Of a stretch of 64,000 bases of DNA, positions 38,243 through 49,720 are shown in pieces. Each line of letters opens with the position of its first letter. The first letter of the stretch is position 1. The stretch spans positions 3,038,001-3,102,000 of the forward strand of contig CM062380.1 in the NCBI GenBank assembly GCA_031310005.1. The letters run 5' to 3'. Position numbers and translations under genes: made by a program. The stretch is from Dactylellina haptotyla (Eukaryota > Ascomycota > Orbiliomycetes > Orbiliales > Orbiliaceae). The notes beneath the pieces are model-generated. The model was not told the origin of the DNA. It did not search any database and was given only the letters and a program-made list of their open reading frames with translations.

Positions 38243-39539
38243 TCATAGCTTGGCTGTTATGGCGGGTCTAAAGAACTCTGATACCGCACTTGTAACCTTG
38301 TAGATCTCGTCAGGAGTAGTACTTGCATTAACGGTAATTCGAACAATAGGGTGCTTTGGTGATGTTGCAGGAGCGCAGAAGGGTGACACTAGGATGCCAC
38401 GTGCAGACAAATGGTGATGAAGGGCCGACATTTCTTCCTCGTCTTTAGAGCGAATACTAATGATAGCAGACGTAGGTCCCTCATACTTGACATTTTTGTG
38501 GCTGGGTAATGCTAACCCACCCGTCCGGAAGATGGAAGAGGGATATTGGACTTTGACCACGGGAGCAACCTTCGAAAGCTCTCTTCGCAACAACCGAGAT
38601 GATTCTTGTAGCTTCTGTCGACGATCATCCGAGGCTTTGATGAGATCCCACATCGCTCGGATGCGAACGATATCGTTTCGCATCAGCGCGGAACTGAATA
38701 CGTATGTAAAGGAATTTTCTTTAACAAATGTTGAGTTTGGCGAAAAGACAATACCGGCCCTTGTAGAATATGCCTTTGAAAGACTAGCAGTGACGAAATC
38801 GACATCATTCTGGACTCCTTTCATATGGACATATCCTCTTCCCTCTTTACCAAACAAGCCAAAAGAGTGTGATTCATCCACGACGAGAACACAGCCGTAT
38901 TGTTTCTTGATTCGGATGATTTCTTCGATAGGTGAAAATGTGCCTCTGATACTATATATAGATTCTATAAGTATTATGCCTAGATTGATACAATGTATTA
39001 GTATTACGATCCCCTATATATAAGCAAAGGTGAAGAGGATTATACTAACCAGGACCATACTTCTGAATATTTGCTTCAAGTTGGGAAAAGTCGTTCGGTT
39101 TGTTATAGTGAAGTTTGGCTCCTCGAGCGGCCAAACCGTCGTAAAAGGACATGTGGAGAAACATATCAGTATAGACATGCATCCCGGGCTTACAAATAGC
39201 ATGCATCAAGCCCACGTTGGCATTGTATCCGGACTGTGCAAGATGGCACTCTTTCCCAAACCAATCTCCAAGCTCCTTTTCTAGCATGAAGTGTGGATCC
39301 TCATCCACAAGGTAGATTGACGACATCACAACTCCCCGAGTGATCGAGTTTTGTAAATCCTCGATTTGGAGCTTGATTACTTGCTCATTATTGGTAACGT
39401 TGAGGTAGTCGTTATCGCAAAGGAAGATAGAATGCTTTCGGTCTGCTGGTATCGAAAAGTAGTCTTTGACTATTCCTTTGTGCCCTTTGGTTCGCGTTCT
39501 GAAATACTCCTCAGCCTGTGCATTAATATTGATGCTCAT
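38243..39539 (-). CDS. CqsA/LqsA-like alpha-oxoamine synthase (PLP enzyme)
   Basis: PLP-dependent enzyme of the alpha-oxoamine synthase family, which condenses an acyl-CoA with an amino-acid-type substrate. Exons are 39539-39050 and 38979-38243 (junction PG/IILIESIYS, phase 1); the product is 408 residues. Catalytic features are intact: VVDESHSFG (Asp about 198, His about 201) and TASLSKAY with the PLP lysine at about 232. From memory of the Vibrio cholerae CqsA sequence, several blocks match that subfamily rather than ALA synthase, KBL, BioF or serine palmitoyltransferase: AQSGYNANVGLMHAICKP, YGPGIILIESIYS, DRRQKL, and FCAPATSPKHPIVRITVN near the C-terminus. CqsA makes the CAI-1 alpha-hydroxyketone signal. 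No partner synthase, receptor or transporter lies beside it. The substrate and product here are unknown. An intron shows it is adapted to a eukaryotic genome; bacterial origin by transfer is inferred. Confidence 0.85.
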
Positions 39540-41961
39540 TCTGTGTATTTAATATAGACTTAATAAGTACTAGAATTTATTTTTGAGAAAGTAAGAGTCG
39601 CTGATTTTGAGATTTTTTATAAGAGGAAGAGGCTAATGAACTGCTGAATGTTAGGAGGATATCATGACTTTAAATATTGAAGCCTACACTAGGAAATTAA
39701 GCACCAGGCTCACCCTTTCAAACTCTTAAGCTATAAGGCTTGACGCCATGGCTTGATGGAAAGCTATCTTCTTTAGCACATGAATTCCCTATTTTGCTCA
39801 GAGAATGTCATGCAGCAAGGTCGTAGCCCGAGGTCCGCCCATCGGGAAAATTCGATCAGATCGTGTAAATATCTTGGAGAGCCATTTTAGAGGATTGCGA
39901 GCATGGGTTCCGAATCGAGACGCAGCTTCTGCCAATAAATTATAGACCCGGCACTTCTCAATCCTTCGCATCGTCGTAAGAACCTATGGGGCGAAGTGGT
40001 TGAAAATTCACTGAGAACAATTTGGACAGAGAGAGCTCTAGATTTCAACCGATCAACAGTTTACCATACCCATTGAGAAATACGAGCACCTCAGCGCGCC
40101 TTCATTAATTCATTTACCGGTCGGGTTTTATTAGACTAGGCAAAGCGCTCGACTTGGAGCCCCTTGTGGAACTATGTCCGAGATTAGTTCAAGGACAACC
40201 GCCTCCTTGGCACTATCTTAAGAATATAACGTCCCAAAAAATACTAAACGTACCAGATTAGAGTGCTTCGAACAAAAGCAAAACTAGTGTAACTGCTGTC
40301 CAATTCTGGGCGCACACACGCTGACCACATGCACGAGAAAGGTGAAGCTCGAAGCTTGAAGAACCGATCTCGCTTCTGCCTTCCCTTGCGTAAAATTGGA
40401 AGGTTACGTAGGGATGGACAGAGAGAATGGAACTTTGCCCTTCAGCCTGATGCTCCACATTCCCACGATTGACATGTCATTTTGGCTTGGAATGGAACAT
40501 TAACTTCCAAGCTTGGAAGTACACTGATGTACCTTTTCTATAATATACACTTGGCGCTTATTGTATAGTTTCTAGTTCCGAAGATTTGGTACTACACATG
40601 TCGCGACCACAACATATTCAACACATCCATAAGCAGGCCTAGGCATCTTCTCATATTTGTGCGACTCGCAAGTTCAGTCCAAAATTTGAGTGTCAGCGCT
40701 GTACCTCCATCGTATAATCTCTATCTATCTCAGCGGAATAAACGATACATTAGGGTCTCGATTTTGATCCAGAGGCTTATCAAAGACCTCAGTAGCGCCA
40801 GACCACATACGTCCATACGAATTCCTTTCGGTTAGAGTGTGCAATTGCAATTCCGAGAAATCCATGATGTATAACCTATCTACTCCCAGCATGCAGCAAT
40901 GATTTAGCGGTTAGTTTCAGGAGCCCTGTCTAAGTCATAATATCACTTCCAGGTAAAGTTGTTTGGAATGTTTTTGTCTTAGCCTACCCACTTTGATAGC
41001 ACGCTAGATTTCATGCGTCTAGCTCTTTCTCTTCCCTTAAACTACCAGAGTTAATTCATCATATGTGGCGGGATTCTAGTGGAAGTAGCTTTCGAATATT
41101 CTTGAAGGAATTTGCCGCCTCAATAATCACATCAGGAACTATTTCCCCGTGCTTCAGAACAAGATCCGACCTAATACAGAATTCAGCTGTGCCAACCATA
41201 CTAGGATTTCCAGCGATAGAGACTATCAGCCTAGTGTAGAAGACCGAGATACTCTCAAGTCAGTGGATTAATTCCGGAGTCTTCGTGTCACTACCCTGTT
41301 TTCGAAGTGCTCTGCAAGGTGTACATCGGGCTTCGTCGGCCCGCATATCAATGTTTTAGCACCATATGCCGTACAACTCTCAAAAAAGAAACTGCGTATG
41401 CAGATGAGGCTAAAGTCACCTATTCCAGGATCCAGATTCCGATCCAATGAAATTGGATCCTTCTGCTAGCCAGAAATGCAAAAAGATGATTTTGTTAAAT
41501 CTAGGCAGCGACATCAAGACGCAACAGCTCTCTATATTCCAACTGATATCACATTTGGAAAGCGCTCTGGCCTGGATAGATCTAGTTTCAATTATCCCAC
41601 TTACTATGATTCCACACCAAGGGCTAGTCCAAATTATTGTAGTTTTCAGGCCAAGAGTCTCCCTCTAAAAAATCGCCTGATAGCCAGATACACTATATAG
41701 TGCTCGCGTCACTGAGATGGCTATTCGTCCGCGTCCCGAGTTCCCGAGTTCCCGATATTTCGTGCCAAGAAGCTTATTGGAAAATGGAAGGTGCACACCT
41801 ATGTGATTTCAAACTCCTTTTCCATCTCGTAGCAGAAATTTCTTACCGTGTAGCCCCAATCGTTTCTAACCCTTCAGAGAATCGGCGACGAACAGGAAGA
41901 CATGCATATTTATATCGCCAAAACAATCCGACTCCCCGTCCAATAGTTTGGATTTCCTCGG
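39540..41961. other. Gene-poor region upstream of the oxoamine synthase
   Basis: Should include the synthase promoter. I found no supportable gene, tRNA or mobile element; short open frames here lack domains. Confidence 0.5.
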
Positions 41962-42586
41962 TTATCTAAGACTTTTTAAATCATCAATGAACCATGCGCC
42001 GACATCAGGCTTGCAGGAACTAATAAGGAGAGCCCTGCAAAACACAGATTTATGCGCGTAGCTCAGCCGCTTTGATGCACCTTGAAAAATAAGAAACACC
42101 AATCGCGACCGAGCATCTCTAGTTGACCCAAGATCCTGGATCAGATCGCCATTTAGCACCCGCTTTTGCAAAAATCCATAGTAGATTGGTTCGATCTCAG
42201 TACTGTGCACTCCTCAGATCTGTGTCTTACTCGGGAAACCCATGTCGTATTCGACTAGGAACCAGGGCGTGATACGAAATTTTAACTCTGCAGGATTTGG
42301 TGGTTCGACTTCCCTTCCGCTTCCGCTTAACCAATTTACCACATTTATTTCGTCGCCAACCTTAAACTTTAAACCCAGATTTGAATTTCAAGGTTTAGAT
42401 ACCACAATGTCCTATAGGCTCTCGCGATACGCGAGGGTTGAATTATTTGCCACTCCGAATTCCCTCCATTTACGCATGTGCAAAACAGCATGCTCATCCA
42501 AGATCGTCTTGAGTATATATCATCAAGGCTCGGCCAGACGCGGCGGAAGATTCGTCCTCACCCTGAAAAATACAGCATCCATGTGA
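41962..42586 (-). pseudogene. Decayed gene of unrecognised family
   Basis: On the minus strand one frame reads as coherent protein over about 600 bp with roughly half a dozen in-frame stops. Examples are YILKTILDEHAVLHMRKWRE, FKVGDEINVVNWLSGSGREV, LKFRITPWFLVEYDMGFP and EIEPIYYGFLQKRVLNGDLI. The last open part runs 42210-41962 to its own stop (KPDVGAWFIDDLKSLR). The stops are of kinds that C-to-T change can create, which fits RIP-like mutation or simple decay. I do not recognise the family. It may once have extended further upstream. Confidence 0.45.
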
Positions 42587-43047
42587 ACGCATACATATCG
42601 GCCCCTTGCTCGTGACGAGCCTTTGCTGCGGGTCCAGGCAGGCTATGAAATCATAAATCTGAGACACTCTTCCTATACCTTGTGGCTTCTCATCATTTTT
42701 CCACGAGATCTAGGTTCGGAGAACCTGCAACTTGGATTAAACCCGATTATATGGGTTTGTGATATATAACAAGTAAGAATCATCAGCTCTAGAATCCAGA
42801 CGAACATGTGACAATAAGATGTGCTCGCGGGAAATTTCGAAGCTTTCCAGATGGCATCATACCTCGGAGAGGTGGTTCAACTCAGAGACTCGACCAATCT
42901 TACTGTCCCACTCACTCTTCGTGCGCCGCGGATAATTTACGAGAACTCAAATTGGAATTGCAATACTGATAGTGTTAATTTACTCATGAACTCGATTTCA
43001 TGCTGCGATCTCCGAATGTCGGTCCCTGATGGTATACAAAGCGTACG

Positions 43048-46000
43048 CTATAGCTGATAGTTAAAGTTAATTTCTAGTCTCCCCACAAAGCCTGCGTAAG
43101 TTGCAAAAGAAACCACGGCCCCAGAAGTATAAAAGAACTTAGGGCGATGAGACTGAGGGAACCAAAGAAGTCGAATTCCCTTCCAAACTAGCCAGCCATC
43201 ACAATAATACAGGAAATTCTTGAGCAACATAGTATCACTGGGACTTACATCCCCCAAGATAAACTTGAGATCCTCATTCATACTATTTTTCACCCAAGAA
43301 ACGCTTACCCCCTTGTATTTTATCGTTTGCAATGCCCCCTCGGCTGATTGGCGAAATGACATCGGAAACAGCTGGCTACCCGGTAACAATGCTTTAGTCA
43401 GACTAAAGTAATTGTCGAATTTTTGAATATCCGCCCTGGAATGCGTGTCCCAGACTTTGATTGTAGCTCCACTACCTTTTGCAGCTACCAGTACTATCTT
43501 TCCGCTATTCGGTACGAATGATAATGATAGCAAGGCGCTCTCTGGCTCAATAAGCCGGTCCCTATTTAACACCACCAAAGATTTCGAATCGAAGACCTTT
43601 ATAGACCCAACCCTGGATCCGGAAGCTATTTTTTGTCCGTCGTGCGAAAGCGTGACACAAGCAATACTTTCATCGTCTAAATATGTCTCCCCTGGCATTC
43701 CTGAGCTTAAATCAAATATCGCGATGGCCCGATCGCCTGTAATTGTTAGCCTGTCATTCTCCGGGGAAACCAGAAGTGAATTCGTAGTGCGAAAACTTTT
43801 AGGGCCATTAAAGCTCCGTAGCAATACCCTATCCTCCACATCCCAAACCTCGATAGGACCTACAGCTGTTTTTATGATGAACAGTCTACTATCGGGTGAG
43901 AATGTAGCCATCATCGTAGAACTTCTGCGGTTCATTGTTATCATAAGTCTCCCAGAAATTGTATTCCAGAGGTTAACCGTTCCATCATAAGAAATCGATA
44001 CGATTCGCGAACCATCCGATGAAGATGCTAGTGATTGAATATTATATCCACCTAATGCCGGCTCCAGCATTTCTGGTGTACGTGCCTTTGGATCCCAGAG
44101 CGTGATTTCCAAGCCTGCAGAAGCCAGCTGCGTTCCGTCCAAGGAACACACTAGAGAATAACCCCAATTAGGATCATATATCTCTCGTACAAGTATTCCG
44201 AAAGTCGTATCCCATATCGTTATCCGATTCACCGACCCTGATGCAAGATGTCTCCCGTTCGGAAAAAATAACACTGACGTTACCCGGCCGCCCAGAGACT
44301 TGTCCAACTCACACGTAATCTTTTCAGAGCTCATTTTGTATACCTCGATGACACCGTTACCGCTACCCCCCACTGCGAAGCACTCGCCATTCGGAGAGAG
44401 AGACGTTGCCGCCGCCGTCTCTATAAGATCGGCTATTCCGGATAACCCCCAAACTTGCGACCCAGAATCTGTATCCCGAATCTCAAATGTGTCCCCGCCC
44501 CCACAGGCATATTTCTTTCCATCACGTGAAATTCCTAAATACTTCATCCGATCAGCTAACTTGAGTTCTTTAAGCGTGTTCCCAGATGGTATATCCAGTA
44601 TGAAGACGGTTTGAGCAACGGATATAGCTAGCCGCGTCCCATCTAGTGGGAAAAAACCTAAAAATCCCACGATGCCCGGAGATTTCCGCGATGCTATTAA
44701 GCTTCCTGAGATTGTATCCCATATCTTGATTGTATCATCCTCCGAGCTTGATACCAAATATCTCCCATCCGGAGCCGACAACGCTATAGCGCGCACAGCC
44801 TTATCGTGGGCTTGGATAGTTTGAGTAGCCTCGCCACAAGTCGCATTCCAAAACATGATCACCCCATCGAGTGATGCCGATACTAAATTCTTGTTATCTG
44901 GTGAGAAAGCCAACGCGCTCACCATCTTCTTGTGGCCCTCTAAAATTTGAACTCGCGAGCTCCAGAACTTATCAAGTCTCGGCATTGTTTTAACCCAGCC
45001 AAGGTGACGAGGCGAGAATATAGTATTCACTATGCTCCGCTCAGGTGCAAATAATAGTGCAGAATAATATACCTGCAATGGAGCCTTCGCAATTATTGCT
45101 TGATTCAATTTGATGAACCTTTCCATATCCCAAAAAGCTTCGGAAATTGAATCCGGCCTTCGAGACATCTTGTTCGCAGTCAGTAAATGATAAGGTATAA
45201 CAGAGAAATTTGACCTTCTAGATATGCCAATCTAAAAGCTGAGTCGTGATTTCTATAAGGTGTGGTGATCTTACATTGGTCAAATTGAAAAGGTAATTCA
45301 TCAAATAAATATTGTTTGACGAAATACCCAAGATACCCGTTGCCTCCAACCAGTGCAAGAGATGTTCTTTGAGGAACGAGAGCACTATATCATCATCTCC
45401 CATAACATATTGACATTTCCATAGATGTATTATCCAATACTGGCATGCATACGCAACATCTTCTGGAATATTCTGCTTTCTGATAGCAGGATCGATATCT
45501 GCTGGTGATACATCCGGCGACTTGAGCTGACAAATATTCTTCTTAAGTGTCTTAGATAATAAGTTGATGCACTCCCTTGCTATTCTTAGGTGGGTTTCCG
45601 ATTCATTGACCCAGAAGACATTGTGCTTCTGACCTTCGTCTACGAGGTAGTCTCGTAGGGAAAGATGAAAAATCTGTATTGGATATTCAGCTTCCGCAGG
45701 AATTCTGAGAATAGAGTTGAAAAATTTAAGTCTATAACGAATCCGCTCTTCCTCCATGTCGATAATTCTAGAAATAGCAGCTCGTGAGAGCGGGGACCTT
45801 AGTATCATAATCGTGGAAAGAAGATGTCTAGTCTCATCAATCATGACTTGTTGATCTCTAGGACCGAAACCTAGCTTATCCATGTCAGACAGGAATTGTT
45901 CAAATATCGTGGAGTATATCCTATAAACCTCCAGAGCGCCGTAGCGTTCCCCCCCAACCTTTAGCAAGTTATTCAGAGACTGGCGAGGAGAGGTGTATCG

Positions 46001-47314
46001 GTTATCTATAAAACGACAAATGGTCGCCGCAGAGATGAATAAAGGTTGCGCTATATCGACCAGCTGATTTATAGCCACTTCGCCTGGCCAATCATTTGTT
46101 AATCCATCTTCATCACCGCGTTCGACCTGTATTCTTCTGAACTCAGACTTCATGAACAGATAGATATCGTGCTTGACTGTGTCTATCTCAACATCATGGA
46201 GAGCGAGGTCGTGATAACGGATATTGTTTTTCGTCAGCTTCTGGAAGCTAGTAATGAGGGCGAATTCTGGCCGACTGGTGACAAATATGCGCAAGTCAAG
46301 GGAACCTAGTATACTGAGTTGCCCCAAGAAACTGAGAACAAGTTTTATATTTTGCTCGTTCTCACACTCGTCGAGTGCGTCTATAACGATAACTGTTGGT
46401 CCAAACGTGGAATTGGAAAGAGGACCAAGTATCAATTTTTCAAACTGCTCTTTAAAACTCTGATCCCAGACGCCATGATTCTCGTCTATAGCGGTGCTAA
46501 TATTGGCGGCAAAAGAAGGTTCAAAGTGAGCTAGACCAAACGCAATGGTGGGGAAGAATCTAGATGCGTTATTACGTCGTGCCTGGGATGTTTTGAAAAA
46601 GAAAGATGCCCCTAATTGGCCCCTATCCTTGAAATACGCAGCCACTGTACGGGCTATCGTAGATTTTCCGGTGCCAGCCATTCCACGTAACCAGAAAATA
46701 CGTTGATTTTGCGAGCCAGCAGCCCAATCTTCAATGTCTTTGAGCACTTGCGTTCTAGTTTTCGCAAGACATTTTGGTTCGTGCTGGTCTTCAAGAGAAC
46801 CGAACATGGCTTCCTTGATCGCTGGCAGTTTCTCAATTTTTTCTCTATGATCTCTCAGAGCTAGCAGAGAGAAATTGTCAACTTGAAGCGCCAGTGTAAT
46901 ATTTGTTTTCGATCCCTCGAGCCTCTTGATAATATCATCGACTTCTTTCTTTTTAAAAGGCCATTTCAACTCTGTAGGAGTCATTTTACTCCCAAACCTC
47001 TTCAAAAACGCTGCTTTTTTCGACTCCTCCAACCCATGCTCCAACTCTTTAGATAGAATTTCGAGAACCGTTATACTCTGAATGAGAGCACCCTTTAGAG
47101 TTTGTGACGTTTTAAGCTTCCCACCGAAAGATCCATCAAGGGTAGCATTGACATTTCCCAATAGTTTCTCTAAACTTTGAATTTCTTGAAGGATTCTCTC
47201 AACATCTCGTCGCGCGTGTCGGACGCCTTTAATATATTTACCGCAGAGTATGCCAGCTTTTCCTGATATTTCGACGAGTGCCACTATACTCGCTGTAACT
47301 CCAACTACCTCCAT
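43048..47314 (-). CDS. NACHT-WD40 NLR-type STAND protein
   Basis: Fungal STAND/NLR protein of the NWD class, which includes incompatibility and innate-defence sensors. Exons are 47314-45275 and 45168-43048. A 106-bp intron (donor GTAAGA, acceptor AAG) joins them in phase 0, giving 1386 residues; without it the NACHT part would end 19 codons into the intron. The N-terminal about 170 residues (MEVVGVTASIVALVEISGKA) form a helical effector-type domain of the kind seen in HeLo-like and NACHT-associated regions. The NACHT domain has Walker A GMAGTGKST (about residue 212) and Walker B TVIVIDALDECEN (about 312). A linker with APLQVYYSALLFAPERSIV is typical of the family. The C-terminal half has about 12 WD40 units (e.g. 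KMVSALAFSPDNKNLVSASL, IKIWD). The repeats are well diverged, so this is not a rapidly recombining HET-E-like array. Ligand and partner are unknown. Confidence 0.9.
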
Positions 47315-49720
47315 TTGAATGACTCGAAGGAGGAGTCTTCTAGGTCTTATTTATTTTAAACGTTGGAAATATGTGCAACGAGAATTTTAGGGATGAATGC
47401 AATTAATGAACAATTTGTTTTCAAAAAGGCGGGGAACGAGACCGCGAGGCTGATGTTTTCGATGAGGCTGATATTTTCGAATGCTGGCTGAATTTGGTTA
47501 TGTATTCGTCGACCCGCATGCACTGTGGCGTACCACAAAGCTGTATTTACCCGTCTTCAACGAGCCAATCATAGATACGAAATATCGAAGCCATATCAAT
47601 CCCAGCAGACCGAACCACGCCTGCCTTTTTTTTTTTTTTTTTTTTTGGCTGGTGCATGGTGACGAGATGGAGACCGAGGGTCTTCGGCTTTGGAAGTAAG
47701 ACAACACATCTGTCTGTTGGACTTTATCCTGACTACACCCCCAAATCATAGGGTGCCTGCCTCCAGTTCAGCGATGGATAAAGAAACCATATCTTCCAAA
47801 CAATAGATTAGATAATGGGCACAAATTTCAAGGACCTCACATCGATAAAACAGAATACCACTAATCCAAAATTCCCTAATCCCATAAATCTCATTTTCTG
47901 CCTCCTTTGCCACAATCCCTTCGTTTGGAATGCACCGCCCTGATCCCAATCGCAATTCGACCAAACAGGAAATTGTCAAATATACCCCGTTCAGGCTTCC
48001 CAGAAAAGAAAAATATAAAAAATGGAAAACAATAAGAAAACCCTTCCAAAATTTCCCAATTCATGCACGACATGCATGCACCTACGCCCAACACTCACAA
48101 CGGAAAGCCAAGCGAGCGAAGGGAGCAGCAGAGAAAGGGGTGAGGAAAAGATGCATTACCAAATATGTATGCATAGAGCATTAATTGGCGGCCTATAATA
48201 CCCGCCCCTTTAAACTCCATCTCACAGCTTACCCTATCGAATTTAAATACATTTTTACTCGATCCAGAAATTCTACATCTTTTTCATGCGCGAAAGCCGA
48301 GAAAGCCGTCAATTCTCCGCTGGGATCGCCAATGTTAAGCGGGGTTCACGGGATCTACGATATAATATCAAAAATGGGCTATATACTAAGATTTATTGAA
48401 TAATGAAAAAGAAAGAGGTTTTGAAATATGTGTATCCGTATCTTCATTTAATTTACTGTCCCTGATAACCTCGGTATTTCGTAGTTTGATTTTTTTAGCA
48501 CGTTTCATCCTTTCTGATAAACAGAAAAAGAAAAAGAGGAAAGGAGCTGATCCCGTGAACTAGAGATATGATAGGATTGGAGAAATGTAGACCAGAAGCG
48601 TAAATAGGATGGTAGTTGTAAGTTAGAGACTTTTGAGTTGTCGGTTCGAATAAAGCTAGCTAAAGGGTATATATGGGCTTCTCTCTAGAATACCAGGTAG
48701 GAAGATACAAGAAAGCGCGGCAAAAAGAATGGGAAAACTCGAACTTGTAGAGCGGGAACAGGAAGGGCTTCGGTTTCGGTTTTGCCTGCGAATTCGCATT
48801 CTTGACAGTGTAGCTGAAGAAAAAAGTAAAGTAAAAAATACAAAAATTTAGAAAACAAGCATTATTATGGTTATAAGGTCTTTCAGCATTTCGTAAGAGC
48901 AGTGAAGGATGCCCTATCGAAAAAGCGGGCATCTCGAGAACATAAATTCGAGGTAGTTAAAAAAAAAAGGTACAGCCAAAGCACAAGAAAGCCGCAAGCA
49001 GAACGATCAGCCAGGAAGGGCAGAAAAGGGAAACCCGGAACTCCATAAAGTGACAAATAAAATAGAAGATTTTTGGTTGGGAAATCAAAGAAAAAGACAT
49101 TTAGAAGAAACCGAACAAAGGTAAATGAAAAGGAAAAGGCATAGAGCAGCATCATTCAGGATGAACTCGAAATCCACTGAAAGAGATATACAGTCCATTC
49201 AGGGCAAGCCTCCGTGTAACATACAGTACATTTACGAACCGAAAGGCTAGCTAGCAAGAAACAGGAAGCAAAAGCAAAAGGTCGTCGCCAGTCCGTTAGA
49301 GAAGCTTAAGCGTCAATGGAACGGAACGGATAAGTCGTAAGAAAGTTGTTGGTCGTAAAATAAGGTCGGAGAGAAGACTAGATTCGGGATCGTAGGTCTT
49401 GTTCGTAACCGAGGTTGTGAGTGCTGAGGGTGATTCTCCAGCTGCAAGGGGGTTTCCAAGTATATCGTATCGGTTCAAATTTCCCAAGGGACCAGAGATA
49501 CATTATATCCTCGCCAATACTTGTTGCTATATATGTAATTAAGGCCGTTGGCATTTAAGCAGTTTTAGGATGTGGAAACTGATCGTGAATTCGGTGAAGG
49601 CAAATAGCATGTGTTTCCATGAAAAGATCGAGTTGATTCAAATCCAATGAGAGAATTCAGAAGACGAAGAAACAAGATCGATGCCGGCCGTTAGAGAACC
49701 ATATGTTTGAAATTTGACGC
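47315..49720. other. NLR upstream region and G-alpha 3' flank
   Basis: About 2.4 kb without a supportable gene. It should hold the NLR promoter and the G-alpha 3' UTR. Confidence 0.5.
47627..47646. repeat. Poly-T tract
   Basis: An uninterrupted run of 20 T, flanked by GC-containing sequence, about 310 bp upstream of the NLR start codon. Such tracts disfavour nucleosomes and are common in fungal promoters. It could also be a retroposed poly-A tail, but no body is attached. Confidence 0.7.

Noticed and set aside
38460-39023. 187-residue plus-strand open frame opposite the oxoamine synthase
   Set aside because: The minus strand carries conserved enzyme motifs and the plus frame has none.
43445-43990. 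181-residue plus-strand open frame opposite the WD40 part of the NLR
   Set aside because: Shadow of the WD40 coding strand.
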